A stretch of DNA of 64,000 nucleotides, taken from contig NZ_JXZC01000009.1 in the NCBI RefSeq assembly GCF_000935355.1, positions 82,993 through 146,992 on the forward strand. Direction: 5' to 3'. The stretch is from Rossellomorea aquimaris (GTDB lineage: Bacteria; Bacillota; Bacilli; Bacillales; Bacillaceae_B). A program made the translations under genes and the position numbers. Under the pieces are notes generated by a model. It worked only from the letters and a program-made list of their open reading frames with translations, was not told where the DNA came from and did no database searches. This document shows positions 1-9,663 of the stretch, piece by piece (the first letter of the stretch is position 1; each line of letters opens with the position of its first letter).

Positions 1-1
1 A

Positions 2-388
2 GCAGTTGAAACAATCGCTCCCTTCGCAAATCAGTCGGGACTAACCGTACAGGAAGATGATCGTTTAGGAGAAAGGATTTTAAGTGATCAGGATCTTCCT
101 GATTGGATGGAAAAATTAAGAGACAGTTTTGAGGACTTTTCCCTTGCTTTACCAGGCGGAGAGTCGAATGATCAGGCGACGGAGAGAGCGAGGTCTTTTA
201 TAGAAGACATTTTAAAAAAAGAAGAAGATCATATTGTTTGCGTGAGTCATGGAAACTTAACCACGCTGATTTTAAGGCTGTTTGATGAGAAATTCGGATA
301 TGATGAGCTGTTCGCCCTTTCCAATCCTGATGTGTATGTTGTAAAAGTCGATGAAGACGAGGCATCTGTTCAACGGATATGGGAGTAA
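2..388 (+). CDS. histidine phosphatase family protein (C-terminal part)
   Basis: The reading frame is open from base 2, so the gene starts before the window and its N-terminal RHG motif is not visible. The visible 128 codons carry the second-histidine region of the phosphoglycerate-mutase-like phosphatase fold: a PGGES segment and then VSHGN, where His is the conserved catalytic residue. Members remove phosphate from small metabolites or sugar phosphates; the substrate cannot be told from this part. The next gene starts 26 bases downstream on the same strand, so the two may be cotranscribed. Family is fairly sure, function is not. Confidence 0.7.
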   Translation, partial: AVETIAPFANQSGLTVQEDDRLGERILSDQDLPDWMEKLRDSFEDFSLALPGGESNDQATERARSFIEDILKKEEDHIVCVSHGNLTTLILRLFDEKFGYDELFALSNPDVYVVKVDEDEASVQRIWE

Positions 389-414
389 GTTCATAGAGGA
401 AAAGGGGAGTACGA

Positions 415-1170
415 ATGAAGGAAATCACATTTGACCATATTTATAATCCAGGACATGAAATAGGTGAGAATGAGCTTTATAAACATATTCATTTTCCAGA
501 AATGTTAACAAGGTATGATAGTAACTTTCTTAAATTCAAAAAACATCCAACGCTGGCTGAGTTTAAAGAGGCTGCCCTGTTCTTGAGGGAATTTCATCAA
601 TCAAAAGGCCAGAAGCATGTAAAGTTCCTTTTTCCCGACGATCATAAGCCTTCGAAGGAATTGATGGATTATTTTAAGGATGAAGGATATGAGGCAGGTT
701 ACAATGAACTGTATTTTATCGAACCTGGTCAATTCCCAATACTTGAAGACACCACTGATATTGAAGTAAGGGAAGTGACCGAGGCGGAGCTCAATGCGTA
801 CCTTGCGTTCCAATACGAGCAGGATATGGAGTATGGCCCCGATTTTGCCGATCAAAAGGTGGATATGCATAAGAGGAATTTTCAGAATCCCCGTTTGGTG
901 CAGCTTCTCGCTTTCTATAAGGGGACCCCGGCCGGATCCGTGGATGTGATCATTGAAGATCATACAGCAGAAATCGATGGGCTGATGGTTCATGAAACGT
1001 TTCAAAAAAAGGGGATCGGGGCAAGGCTTCAACAGTTTGTGATGAAGCAATTCCCTGATAAGACCGTGATATTGGTAGCGGATGGGGAAGATACTCCGAG
1101 ATTGATGTATCGAAAACAAAACTATCGTTGTTTAGGTTTCAGGTATGAGGTACAGAAGGTGTATGAATAG
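415..1170 (+). CDS. GNAT family N-acetyltransferase
   Basis: A 251-residue protein with a GNAT domain in its C-terminal half. The motif A region (about residues 185-205) reads EIDGLMVHETFQKKGIG, which holds the Q/R-x-x-G-x-G-like acetyl-CoA pyrophosphate loop; beta strands follow to the end. The N-terminal 120 residues look like a second, degenerate GNAT-like half, as in some double-GNAT proteins. It would transfer an acetyl group from acetyl-CoA to an unknown amine. The start ATG has a GGGGAG ribosome binding site 6 bases upstream. It ends directly at a strong bidirectional terminator shared with namA. Confidence 0.7.
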   Translation: MKEITFDHIYNPGHEIGENELYKHIHFPEMLTRYDSNFLKFKKHPTLAEFKEAALFLREFHQSKGQKHVKFLFPDDHKPSKELMDYFKDEGYEAGYNELYFIEPGQFPILEDTTDIEVREVTEAELNAYLAFQYEQDMEYGPDFADQKVDMHKRNFQNPRLVQLLAFYKGTPAGSVDVIIEDHTAEIDGLMVHETFQKKGIGARLQQFVMKQFPDKTVILVADGEDTPRLMYRKQNYRCLGFRYEVQKVYE

Positions 1171-1216
1171 AAAAAAAGAGTGTGACACGTATTCCTGCAT
1201 GTCACACTCTTTTTTG
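1171..1216. terminator. bidirectional intrinsic terminator
   Basis: AAAAAAAGAGTGTGACA and TGTCACACTCTTTTTT form a perfect stem around a short loop, with an A-run before and a T-run after. It can end both the acetyltransferase gene on the plus strand and namA on the minus strand. Confidence 0.85.
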
Positions 1217-1231
1217 TAAAAAGCTTAGTGC

Positions 1232-2248
1232 TTACCAGCCGCGATCATACTGCTTAGGAGCTTCTATCTCAACACCCAACTCTTTGGCTGCCGTTCTTGG
1301 CCAGTATGGGTCACGAAGCAATTCACGAGCAAGTAAGACGAGGTCAGCACGCTCGTTTTGCAGGATTTCTTCTGCTTGTATACCTGTTGTAATCAGCCCG
1401 ACTGCACCTGTATCGATCTTCGCTTCTTTTTTTATGGTCTCGGCAAGTTTCACCTGATAACCAGGGAACACTGGAATTCGTGCAGGTACAAGTGCACCGG
1501 AGCTTACGTCGATAAGATCGACTCCTTGTTCCTTCATCCATTGGGCAAACACAACATAGTCTTCAACGTCCAATCCTTCTTCGTTATAATCTTTGGCAGA
1601 AACACGGACGAGTAGAGGTCCGTCCCACACTTGTTGAATACCATCGATGACTTCACGAAGGATGCGGTAGCGGTTTTCTGCAGATCCACCGTATTCGTCG
1701 GTACGTTTATTGGATAGTGGAGACAGGAATTCGTTGATGAGATACCCATGTGCCCCATGAATTTCAATCACATCAAAGCCCGCTTTCTTCGCTCTTTCTG
1801 CTCCTTTAATGAATGCCGTTATAGTCTCTTTAATATCATTCGCCGTCATTTCAACGGGCATCTTCATCTCTTCATTAAATGGAATCGCAGATGGAGCAAG
1901 GATGTCTCCTTCAAGAACGGCTTTTCTTCCTGCGTGAGCAAGCTGAATCCCGGTCTTTGCGCCCTGTTCCTTGATCAAGCCCACTAACTCTTTCAACCCT
2001 TCAATATGTTCGTCATCCCAAATCCCTAAATCCTGCGGGGATATTCTCCCCTGGGGAGTGACCGCAGTTGCTTCTTGAATGATGAGGCCGACACCACCGA
2101 CAGCACGGCTCGTATAGTGGGTGCGATGCCAGTTTTCAACTTTTCCATCTTCGTTATGGGAAGAATACATGCACATAGGTGCCATTACAATTCGATTCTT
2201 CAGTTCTACCTCTTTAAGCGAATATGGTTGAAATAGCTTTACGTTCAT
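1232..2248 (-). CDS. namA: NADPH dehydrogenase NamA, old yellow enzyme family (YqjM)
   Basis: FMN-dependent ene-reductase that reduces activated C=C bonds, nitro compounds and alkyl hydroperoxides with NADPH; thought to act in detoxification and oxidative stress. The 338-residue protein matches B. subtilis YqjM over its whole length: a TIM barrel with the FMN-contacting Cys26 and Tyr28 (MAPMCMYSS), the paired histidines in [10 protein letters not shown] (near 164 and 167) and the C-terminal YDRGW whose Arg completes the neighbour's active site in the dimer. I chose the internal ATG at 2248 because GGAAGGTGA lies 5 bases before it and because Cys26/Tyr28 then fall exactly at YqjM numbering; a GTG at 2257 has no usable spacing. 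Confidence 0.93.
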   Translation of the reverse strand: MNVKLFQPYSLKEVELKNRIVMAPMCMYSSHNEDGKVENWHRTHYTSRAVGGVGLIIQEATAVTPQGRISPQDLGIWDDEHIEGLKELVGLIKEQGAKTGIQLAHAGRKAVLEGDILAPSAIPFNEEMKMPVEMTANDIKETITAFIKGAERAKKAGFDVIEIHGAHGYLINEFLSPLSNKRTDEYGGSAENRYRILREVIDGIQQVWDGPLLVRVSAKDYNEEGLDVEDYVVFAQWMKEQGVDLIDVSSGALVPARIPVFPGYQVKLAETIKKEAKIDTGAVGLITTGIQAEEILQNERADLVLLARELLRDPYWPRTAAKELGVEIEAPKQYDRGW

Positions 2249-2346
2249 TTTAATCACCTTCCATGACGTGGTATTTATTTCGGGTTTCTAAATAGTACTA
2301 CACATGAAGTATAACAACACCTTTTTTGTTCGGAAAGAAATGTGCT

Positions 2347-3501
2347 TTACTTCTTTTTTTGCTTCAGTTCCTTAAATGAATAAACTGTTCCACGCCATTC
2401 GATTCCGCCTCGTTTAAAGGTTAAAAACGTGGCTCGTCCTATGGAATAGATAAATAAAAGGGCGGTTACAGGTAATGCGAGAAAGAGAAGGGGAGTCTCC
2501 TTCGTCATCTGTTTAATGACCTTTAAATAGGTAATACCGATGAAAAGAATGATTATCATACTTACGACTCGAATTGGGGTCTCCCCTGAGAAAATCGTTA
2601 TGAAAGGAAGTACAGTAGAGCAGAAGACTCCTAACATGGCAAACAATACAAGCAGAAAGGAATAATGAAGACCGGCAAACGTATTTTTTTCCAAGCCGTT
2701 AAAAGCTTCTTTCAATGAGCGATACCATTCCACCTCCAGAGACTTGAGGGCAGTGAGGAAGGCTTGCTTTTTGTGGTGTTTCTTTATATGGATCCCTAGC
2801 TGTAAATCATCATCGGGCATGTGCTTGAGCCTCTCATGGGTACCTATTTCCTCATAAACAGATTTTGTGATGAGATTGAAGGCGCCAATGCCCATCCCTA
2901 TCTTAGAGGAGGGGTCGTTTGCTTTCCAGGGTCGCTTATAAAAAGAAAAACCGAATAAGAAAAAAGCAACAAAGCTTTTTAGCCAGAAGGATTGTGATTT
3001 TATATGTGGAGCCAGTGTCAGGTGATCCAGCTTCTGTGTTCGAAGCAGGGACACTGCTTTTGTCAGGATGCCCGGATCATTAAAAATGACGTCGGCATCT
3101 GTGAAAAGGATGAGTTCTCCTTTTGATATCTGATACCCTTTATATAATGCCTGATTTTTCCCGAGCCATCCCTTTTCCAGTGAGTCGATATGAAGCACCT
3201 TTATTCTCTTATCCATTTCCGCTAGTGCTTCGAGTTTTTCCGGAGTTCCGTCCGTTGAACGGTCATTGACGAGTATCCATTGAATCCGTTGATAATCCTG
3301 CTGCAGCTGAGAAAGAATGCTGTCCGTAATTGTCTCTTCTTCATTCCTAGCTGGAACAATCACGGATAGGAGTGGTCCATTACTTGATGGATGGAATAGC
3401 TCATCAATGGAAGAGATGTTAGATAAGCCCCTCCACACATCCATCCCGATAAAAATCCAGACAATAAGAACAGCGCAAAGTAGGAGTAGTAGGAGGATCA
3501 T
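2347..3501 (-). CDS. membrane-associated glycosyltransferase family 2
   Basis: A 384-residue protein with an N-terminal membrane helix (residues 1-20), a GT-A glycosyltransferase domain (about 45-270) and several C-terminal membrane helices (about 285-370). The domain shows PARNEE, the nucleotide-binding VNDRSTDGT, the metal-binding FTDADV and an acidic PDDDLQLG motif. This layout resembles HpnB/CrtQ-type glycosyltransferases that add sugars to lipid carriers or terpenoid acids at the membrane; the acceptor is unknown. It lies head to tail with namA and proI on the minus strand. No hopanoid or carotenoid genes sit next to it, so the specific product cannot be assigned. Confidence 0.75.
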   Translation of the reverse strand: MILLLLLLCAVLIVWIFIGMDVWRGLSNISSIDELFHPSSNGPLLSVIVPARNEEETITDSILSQLQQDYQRIQWILVNDRSTDGTPEKLEALAEMDKRIKVLHIDSLEKGWLGKNQALYKGYQISKGELILFTDADVIFNDPGILTKAVSLLRTQKLDHLTLAPHIKSQSFWLKSFVAFFLFGFSFYKRPWKANDPSSKIGMGIGAFNLITKSVYEEIGTHERLKHMPDDDLQLGIHIKKHHKKQAFLTALKSLEVEWYRSLKEAFNGLEKNTFAGLHYSFLLVLFAMLGVFCSTVLPFITIFSGETPIRVVSMIIILFIGITYLKVIKQMTKETPLLFLALPVTALLFIYSIGRATFLTFKRGGIEWRGTVYSFKELKQKKK

Positions 3502-3574
3502 TCTGTCGACCTTCTTTTTTGCTTTGATTTTATCAATGAAACATGAAAATTGCGAATCATGGTGGGTTAATAGC

Positions 3575-4384
3575 TTAGGACTGCTTCTTTAATTCTTTAC
3601 CAAGTACCTCAGATCGGTCTTTCGCTGAAGAGACACATTGGAAAAACGCATCTCTTACCTGGTAGTCTTCCAATGTAGCAATTCCTGCCTCAGTCGTTCC
3701 ACCTGGACTGGTTACGTTTCTCCTGAGTTCCCGGGCTTCTAAACCTGATTCTTCCATCATCGCACTTGCCCCTGCAATCGTTTGGGTAACGAGGTTTTTA
3801 GCGAGTTCCTCCTGCAAACCTAACTCTACTGCCGCATTCTTAAGTAATTCCGCTACATAATAGATATAAGCAGGACCGCTGCCTGATAGGGCCGTAATAA
3901 GGTCCAATTGTTCTTCCTTTACTTCCACTGCTGTTCCAACGGATTGAAATAATGCTGCCGTCCAATCCTTTTGAGCTTGGGAGAGATGTGGATTAAACGA
4001 TACTGCCGTTGCCGATTTTCCCATGGCAGCACTTGTATTTGGCATCGCTCGAGCTATTGGTCCGTTATAACCAAGCTTGTCGCCTATATGTTCCATGGTG
4101 ATTCCGGCTAAAACAGAAATGACCAATGTATCCGATGAAAGATAGGTGCTGATCGTCTCTGATGCTTCATGAAAGTCTTTCGGTTTCATGGCGAGAATGA
4201 CGACATCGTATGAGGAATCATGATCTATCTGACGGACACCGAATTGATGGACGATTTCTTCTAAACGCTGCTGGTTGGCCCGATTGGTTACATACACATT
4301 TTCATTCTTCAATACACCGGCTTTCAGTGCTCCACTCATTAAAGCGTGAGCCATCGAACCTGCTCCAATAAACAATGTCTTCAT
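3575..4384 (-). CDS. proI: pyrroline-5-carboxylate reductase
   Basis: Last step of proline synthesis: reduces 1-pyrroline-5-carboxylate to L-proline with NAD(P)H in the cytoplasm. The 269-residue protein has the N-terminal Rossmann GAGSMA loop (residues 7-12), the central SGSGPAY helix start near residue 165 that shapes the active site, and TSPGGTTEAG near residue 225, all P5CR signatures. Length fits the family. GGAGGAGG precedes the ATG, with a tiny out-of-frame ATGAATGAATGA between them. The gene sits behind a T-box leader, so expression should rise when tRNA-Pro is uncharged. Position between yqjP and namA corresponds to B. subtilis proI. Confidence 0.93.
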   Translation of the reverse strand: MKTLFIGAGSMAHALMSGALKAGVLKNENVYVTNRANQQRLEEIVHQFGVRQIDHDSSYDVVILAMKPKDFHEASETISTYLSSDTLVISVLAGITMEHIGDKLGYNGPIARAMPNTSAAMGKSATAVSFNPHLSQAQKDWTAALFQSVGTAVEVKEEQLDLITALSGSGPAYIYYVAELLKNAAVELGLQEELAKNLVTQTIAGASAMMEESGLEARELRRNVTSPGGTTEAGIATLEDYQVRDAFFQCVSSAKDRSEVLGKELKKQS

Positions 4385-4407
4385 TCATTCATTCCTCCTC
4401 CATTTTT

Positions 4408-4453
4408 GAAAAAAAAACAGACCCCTTCATCCATAAAGGACGAAAGGGTCTCT
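4408..4453 (-). terminator. regulated terminator of the T-box leader
   Basis: On the minus strand AGACCCTTTCGTCC pairs with GGATGAAGGGGTCT and is followed by eight T residues, directly after the T-box sequence. Confidence 0.85.
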
Positions 4454-4660
4454 CTTCCGTGGTACCACCTTGTTTTGTTCATCCCTCAATTGATGAAATG
4501 AACACACTTTTAGTTCCAAGTAACGCTGGAAAACGTTCTGCTTTAAGACGCTCAAAAGGCAGGTTCATAAATAGAGAGGACGACGGTGCCTTTCAGCCGG
4601 TGAGCACCGATCTCTAACATCATCTATTCATTACTAGTCTTTATCATCGCTTTTTCTTTT
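4408..4660 (-). promoter_or_regulatory. T-box leader (probably proline-tRNA responsive)
   Basis: Read on the minus strand, the leader carries the hallmark T-box sequence AAGGTGGTACCACGG (4456-4470), followed by an intrinsic terminator; the T-box can pair in an alternative antiterminator. Upstream there is a stem I-like region (about 4560-4650) with an AGAGA start and a GAACCTGCC segment whose CCT (4561-4563) is a fitting Pro specifier codon. The location immediately before proI agrees with known T-box control of proline genes in Bacillus. Specifier assignment is inference. Confidence 0.85.
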
Positions 4661-4707
4661 AGTGTTATGTAAAATGACTTACGGATAGTAAACGTATATT
4701 ATAGGTG

Positions 4708-4737
4708 ATTATCATAGAAAGATCGCATATTTGTCAA
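4708..4737 (-). promoter_or_regulatory. sigma-A promoter for the proI T-box transcript
   Basis: On the minus strand TTGACA (4732-4737) is followed after 18 bases by GATAAT (4708-4713), a near-consensus sigma-A promoter about 50 bases before the T-box stem I. Confidence 0.7.
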
Positions 4738-4922
4738 GTGTTTATTTCAGTCTATTCAATCAATTAAAAAATGACATTTGTTAGGAAAAAATGTACACTA
4801 TTAAATGAAGAGTCATTCATTTTCTGTTAACGTAAGAGTAATGAATTTCTAGACGGGAAAAGCACGTGGGTTCGATCTTTTGTGTGCCTCTCCTTTTTTA
4901 TTATGAAGAATGTGGTGAAAAT

Positions 4923-5882
4923 ATGACAACCTTAGTGAATAATATCGCAAAAATTACGCTGTCCACTCCTTTTGCAGTAGGAGATGTGAATGTTTATTTA
5001 GTGAAGGGGGACGCCTTGACATTGGTGGACGCTGGACCCCTTACAGATACAGCCTGGTTACAACTGACCGAGCAATTGTCCCTTTTGGGTTATACACCTC
5101 ACGATATTGAACAAATCGTTCTGACCCATCATCATCCGGATCATGCCGGGCTACTTGATCGGTTCTCTTCCTCTATTAAAATATTTGGGCACAACTATAA
5201 CAAGTTTTGGCTGCATCGGGACGACTATTTTCATGAAGTATATGATCGGTTTTTCCTTCAATTGTCCATTGAATCTGGATTGCCTAAAGAGTATCTTCAG
5301 GCCATTCATACATTTAAGAGTCCTTTGAAATTTATGGGGGATCGAAAATTAGATCATGAAATAAGAGAAGGGGACACCATTCCCGGAATGGAAGATTGGA
5401 CGGTCATTGAAACGTTAGGACATGCTCAGAGTCACTTATCCTTTTACCGGGAGAGGGACGGTGTGCTGATAGCAGGAGATCATATACTCGCGAATATTTC
5501 CCCTAATCCACTCATTGAACCTCCTTTTGAAGGGGACCGCGAACGTTCAAAGCCATTGCTACAATACAATGCGTCTTTGAAAAAGTTATTGGATATTCCC
5601 ATTTCCCTTGCCTACACAGGTCATGGGGACAATATTGAGGATGTTCACGGGTTAATTCCGAGGCGATTAGGGAAACAGGATGAAAGAGCACGAGGTGTGC
5701 TGGAAATGGTCAAAGGTAACCGCCTGACCGTATTCGACATATGTAAGACATTATTTCCTTCCGTATATCGAAAAGAACTTGGTCTGACTCTGTCTGAAAC
5801 AATCGGGCAATTAGACTACCTGGAATCTCTTCGCTACATAAAGAAAGAAATGCATGATGGAATCTATCATTATTTTGCCTAG
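4923..5882 (+). CDS. yqjP: metallo-beta-lactamase fold hydrolase YqjP
   Basis: A 319-residue MBL-fold metal hydrolase. The metal-binding motif THHHPDHAG (near residue 70) gives the HxHxDH ligands, further ligands are GHAQSH and AGDH in the middle, and GHGD near residue 236. A C-terminal winged-helix-like tail (about 255-319) is typical of the YqjP / LACTB2-like group. Substrate is unknown. I chose ATG 4923, preceded by GGTGA at 5 bases, over an upstream GTG whose extension is not conserved in character. The next gene yqjQ begins 16 bases later, as in B. subtilis, so the pair is probably an operon. Confidence 0.85.
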   Translation: MTTLVNNIAKITLSTPFAVGDVNVYLVKGDALTLVDAGPLTDTAWLQLTEQLSLLGYTPHDIEQIVLTHHHPDHAGLLDRFSSSIKIFGHNYNKFWLHRDDYFHEVYDRFFLQLSIESGLPKEYLQAIHTFKSPLKFMGDRKLDHEIREGDTIPGMEDWTVIETLGHAQSHLSFYRERDGVLIAGDHILANISPNPLIEPPFEGDRERSKPLLQYNASLKKLLDIPISLAYTGHGDNIEDVHGLIPRRLGKQDERARGVLEMVKGNRLTVFDICKTLFPSVYRKELGLTLSETIGQLDYLESLRYIKKEMHDGIYHYFA

Positions 5883-5898
5883 AAAGATGTGACGATAA

Positions 5899-6693
5899 AT
5901 GAACAGTAGAATAAAAGGAAAAACCATTGTGATTACCGGTGCCTCTGGAGGAATCGGGGAACAAATGGCCATTAAAGTGGCAGAAAATGGCGGGAATCTT
6001 GCTTTGATTGCTCGCCGTGTACATCTCCTGGAATCATTAAAAGAAAAACTGACAGCAGAATTCAATTGTAAAGTAGCAGTATATCCTTTAAATGTAACGG
6101 ATTACGACGAAATCCCACGCACCTTTACCACCATCCTGAAGGACTTTGGAGCGATTCACGCCTTGATCAATAACGCAGGCTATGGGATATTCCAGGAAGC
6201 ACATCAAACATCATTTCAGGATGTAAAGGGAATGATGGATGTGAATGTCCTTGGGCTTATGGCATGTACCGGAGCAGTTCTTCCTTATATGCGTCAACAA
6301 GGTTCTGGTCATATCATCAACATCGCCTCTCAGGCAGGTAAGTTCGCTTCACCAAAGTCGAGTGCGTACTCTGCCTCTAAGCATGCTGTATTAGGATATA
6401 CAAATAGCCTGAGAATGGAAGCCAAAAGATACGGGGTAAAGGTGACAGCGGTTAATCCTGGTCCGATCGCCACAGACTTTTTCTCCATTGCCGATGAATC
6501 CGGGACATATGTTAAAAATGTGGAAAAGTATATGCTTGATCCGAAAGAAGTCGCTCAAAAGGTGGTAGAGTCCCTTTTTACCAACAGGCGGGAAATTAAT
6601 TTGCCCAGATGGATGAATATGGGTAGTGTGTTCTATCAATTATTCCCATCTTTTGTAGAAAAAGTGGGAAATACCCTTTTTTTCAAAAAATAG
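5899..6693 (+). CDS. yqjQ: short-chain dehydrogenase/reductase YqjQ
   Basis: A 264-residue classical SDR. The NAD(P)-binding TGASGGIGE loop lies near residue 13, NNAG near residue 92, the catalytic Ser in NIASQAGK near 143 and the YSASK active-site pair near 157. The C-terminal hydrophobic stretch (SVFYQLFPSFVEKVGNTLFF) suggests loose membrane contact as in the DhbA/YqjQ group. Substrate is unknown; the enzyme would oxidise or reduce an alcohol/ketone. It follows yqjP closely, and the fixed pairing of the two in Bacillus suggests a shared pathway. Confidence 0.85.
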   Translation: MNSRIKGKTIVITGASGGIGEQMAIKVAENGGNLALIARRVHLLESLKEKLTAEFNCKVAVYPLNVTDYDEIPRTFTTILKDFGAIHALINNAGYGIFQEAHQTSFQDVKGMMDVNVLGLMACTGAVLPYMRQQGSGHIINIASQAGKFASPKSSAYSASKHAVLGYTNSLRMEAKRYGVKVTAVNPGPIATDFFSIADESGTYVKNVEKYMLDPKEVAQKVVESLFTNRREINLPRWMNMGSVFYQLFPSFVEKVGNTLFFKK

Positions 6694-6742
6694 TGAAACC
6701 TAATCATGCTTTCGTCCGTCTAATCTAATAAGGGGGGAGTCT

Positions 6743-7267
6743 ATGAAGAAGAGTTTGTCTGTTTTGATACTTTGTTTCTTTTTTCTATTCACTGGCTGCG
6801 AGTCTTCGACATCTGTAAATACATCTCAAGCCAGCGCAAATCTCATAGGCTTTGTTACCCAGATCGAAAGCAATCAAGTGCTTATCAATGATGTTTGGTT
6901 TTCTTTTGATGACCAAACCGTCATGAAGACAGATAAGGAAAAAAAACTACATAAAGAAGATATTCAAATCGGGAAAAAAATAAATGTGACATTTAATGGT
7001 AAGCTCCAGGAGTCATTCCCTCGCAGAGCTTCTGCCGATCTATTGATTTTTCTGACGGATCAACAAAGTAAAACCGAAGAACGCGCCGTTACATTAGTCA
7101 TGAAAGACCCTCGATTTTCACAAGTCGTTATACAATCCATTGAAAAAAATCCCACAGGTTTATATTCATTACGATTCAAAGATCTCTCCATTAACAGAGA
7201 TGTACACGTCATTGTGAATGTGGACAATGACCGGGTGATCGTGCCCATTCATACATCTACAAAATGA
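6743..7267 (+). CDS. putative lipoprotein, DUF3221-like
   Basis: A 174-residue protein with a lipoprotein signal peptide: basic MKK, a hydrophobic core and the lipobox FTGC with Cys19. After cleavage it would be anchored on the outer face of the membrane. The segment LIGFVTQIESNQVLIND looks like the small beta domain found in DUF3221 proteins, whose function is unknown. A strong ribosome binding site, AAGGGGGGAG, precedes the ATG by 5 bases, and a very stable terminator follows. I do not recognise a specific gene. Confidence 0.65.
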   Translation: MKKSLSVLILCFFFLFTGCESSTSVNTSQASANLIGFVTQIESNQVLINDVWFSFDDQTVMKTDKEKKLHKEDIQIGKKINVTFNGKLQESFPRRASADLLIFLTDQQSKTEERAVTLVMKDPRFSQVVIQSIEKNPTGLYSLRFKDLSINRDVHVIVNVDNDRVIVPIHTSTK

Positions 7268-7312
7268 CAAAGAAGAAAGCATTGGTTTATAAACCAATGC
7301 TTTCTTCTTTGT
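7267..7312. terminator. intrinsic terminator, perfect 20-bp stem
   Basis: ACAAAGAAGAAAGCATTGGT and its exact complement ACCAATGCTTTCTTCTTTGT flank a 6-base loop. The A- and T-rich ends would let it work on both strands; it closes the lipoprotein gene. Confidence 0.75.
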
Positions 7313-7442
7313 GATCAAATGCTTTGATTCCAGCTGATCCAGGATCGTCTTCGTTACGAGACGGCCCGTATTTCCACCTCACCTTGAGATTACACTTGAT
7401 AAAATAAGGGTATGCATCATGGAGCGGCAAATATTTATGATT

Positions 7443-7470
7443 TTCTAGCCTAAACGGCTAGAATTTTTGT
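7443..7470 (+). terminator. terminator-like hairpin upstream of glcU
   Basis: TTCTAGCC and GGCTAGAA form an 8-bp stem around TAAAC, followed by TTTTTG. It sits about 45 bases before glcU and some 130 bases after the previous terminator, so it either ends a short unannotated transcript or acts as an attenuator in the glcU leader. The rest of 7313-7442 shows only a weak CGTCT/AGACG hairpin and no gene. Confidence 0.5.
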
Positions 7471-7515
7471 TTCAGAGGAAAACTATTACTATTGTTGCAA
7501 AAAGGATGTGGATGT

Positions 7516-8370
7516 ATGATAGGGATTCTTTTGGCCCTGATCCCCGCAATAGCATGGGGGAGTCTAGTGTTTGTAAGTGTAAAACTTGGAGGGAATGCTT
7601 ATAGCCAAACGGTTGGAATCACCATTGGTTCCTTGCTGTTTGCCATAGGCGTTTTCTTCATCAAATCCCCGGAATTGACGTTATTTGTTTGGGGGATCGG
7701 CTTCATTTCAGGCGTCTTCTGGGCAGTCGGTCAAGTCAATCAGTTAGCGAGTGTAAAGTTCATCGGAGTTGCGAAAACCGTTCCGATTTCAACGGGAATG
7801 CAGCTGATTGGAACGACTCTTTTTGGCGTTTTAGTGTTTAAAGAATGGAAAACAACTGAGACGATCCTCCTTGGAAGCGGGGCCGTTTTAGCTCTTATTA
7901 TTGGTGTTATATTAACCTCGTTCACTCAAAAATCCGAGGGTGATGATCAATCTCAGCTTAAAAAGGGTTTACTGACTTTATTGTTATCCAGCTGTGGATA
8001 CATAGCCTATGTCGTCATTTTAAGATGGTTTGATATTGACGGCTGGGAAGCCATTTTACCACAGGCGATCGGAATGTTCATCGGGGCCGTTGTCATCACT
8101 TTCAGGCATAAGCCCTTTACAAAATATACTATACGCAATATTTTAACCGGTCTTATGTGGGCATCGGGGAATCTGGGATTGCTTCTGGCCCTTCCCCGCA
8201 TCGGAGTGGCTACAAGCTTCTCCCTGTCCCAGACGGGAATCGTCATTTCTACCCTTGGAGGTTTGTTTTTCTTAGGTGAAAAGAAATCCAGGAAGCAGAT
8301 TCTTCTTGTTATTGCAGGATGTATTCTGATCATTATAGGTGGCGTTCTATTAGGCTTCACGAAAGATTAA
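7516..8370 (+). CDS. glcU: glucose uptake protein GlcU, GRP transporter family
   Basis: Integral membrane sugar:proton symporter of the glucose/ribose porter family. The 284-residue protein has about ten hydrophobic helices and the family repeats IPAIAWGS near the N-terminus, FWAVGQVNQL, PISTGMQL and the C-terminal GVATSFSLSQTGIVISTLGG, closely matching B. subtilis GlcU. Glucose imported without phosphorylation would feed the dehydrogenase encoded 12 bases downstream; in B. subtilis glcU-gdh is a forespore-expressed pair. ATG 7516 has AAAGGA 9 bases upstream. I could not find a convincing sigma-G promoter. Confidence 0.9.
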   Translation: MIGILLALIPAIAWGSLVFVSVKLGGNAYSQTVGITIGSLLFAIGVFFIKSPELTLFVWGIGFISGVFWAVGQVNQLASVKFIGVAKTVPISTGMQLIGTTLFGVLVFKEWKTTETILLGSGAVLALIIGVILTSFTQKSEGDDQSQLKKGLLTLLLSSCGYIAYVVILRWFDIDGWEAILPQAIGMFIGAVVITFRHKPFTKYTIRNILTGLMWASGNLGLLLALPRIGVATSFSLSQTGIVISTLGGLFFLGEKKSRKQILLVIAGCILIIIGGVLLGFTKD

Positions 8371-9168
<798 letters not shown>

Positions 9169-9178
9169 TGCATAAATA

Positions 9179-9217
9179 GGAAAAGGCCAAAACCACCAAG
9201 TGATTTTGGCTTTTTCC
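9179..9217. terminator. intrinsic terminator after gdh
   Basis: GGAAAAGGCCAAAACCAC pairs with GTGATTTTGGCTTTTTCC around a short loop. A- and T-rich bases are built into the stem, so it may stop transcription from both sides between gdh and the convergent EthD gene. Confidence 0.7.
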
Positions 9218-9241
9218 ATTGTATTTTGAGTGTAAGTATTT

Positions 9242-9544
9242 TTAATCCACTATGGTGATGATTGGTGGTTTTTCTAAGTATTTCATGAAGTTGGGAACGT
9301 CATCTCCGACTGCTTTCCACTCTTCTGACTTGAACGCCTCTTTCATATCTCCTTTGTTTTCAAACTCGATCTCCGTTACTAAATAGAGCGACAAATCCGT
9401 ATTTTGATTGGATAATACCCGCTGTACATTCGCATTTTTCACAAGAGGTACCTTTCCTGCGATCGGCATATGGGTGTTGAAGTAATATTCCTCGAACGCT
9501 TCCTGATCCTTCGGTTTCTCATACATCACAATCACTTTCGCCAT
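9242..9544 (-). CDS. EthD family protein
   Basis: A 100-residue dimeric alpha-beta barrel protein of the EthD type: it opens with VIVMYEKPKD, and holds the YYFNTHMPIAGK segment near residue 20 that marks EthD/ferredoxin-like small enzymes. These proteins act as accessory or degradation factors for quinones and ethers, but most are uncharacterised. ATG 9544 was chosen because GGGAGGCG lies 5 bases upstream; an earlier start adds 11 residues with no binding site. It is convergent with gdh and divergent from the SOS-type polymerase gene. Confidence 0.75.
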   Translation of the reverse strand: MAKVIVMYEKPKDQEAFEEYYFNTHMPIAGKVPLVKNANVQRVLSNQNTDLSLYLVTEIEFENKGDMKEAFKSEEWKAVGDDVPNFMKYLEKPPIITIVD

Positions 9545-9663
9545 GTTACGCCTCCCTAGTCCTGATAATGTGTTCATTTGAATTTTAGCAATTATAGGAA
9601 AAAATGACTATGTATTTTACGACAAAAATATCGACATAATCTGACTCGTGTTTCACTTTTAGG

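Noticed and set aside
601..1119. 172-codon minus-strand frame in the first acetyltransferase gene
   Set aside because: Shadow of the plus-strand gene, which has GNAT motifs and a ribosome binding site; the minus frame has neither.
4378..4392. Three-codon upstream cistron ATGAATGAATGA before proI
   Set aside because: Its ATG lies only one base after the ribosome binding site, too close to be used; the overlap looks accidental.
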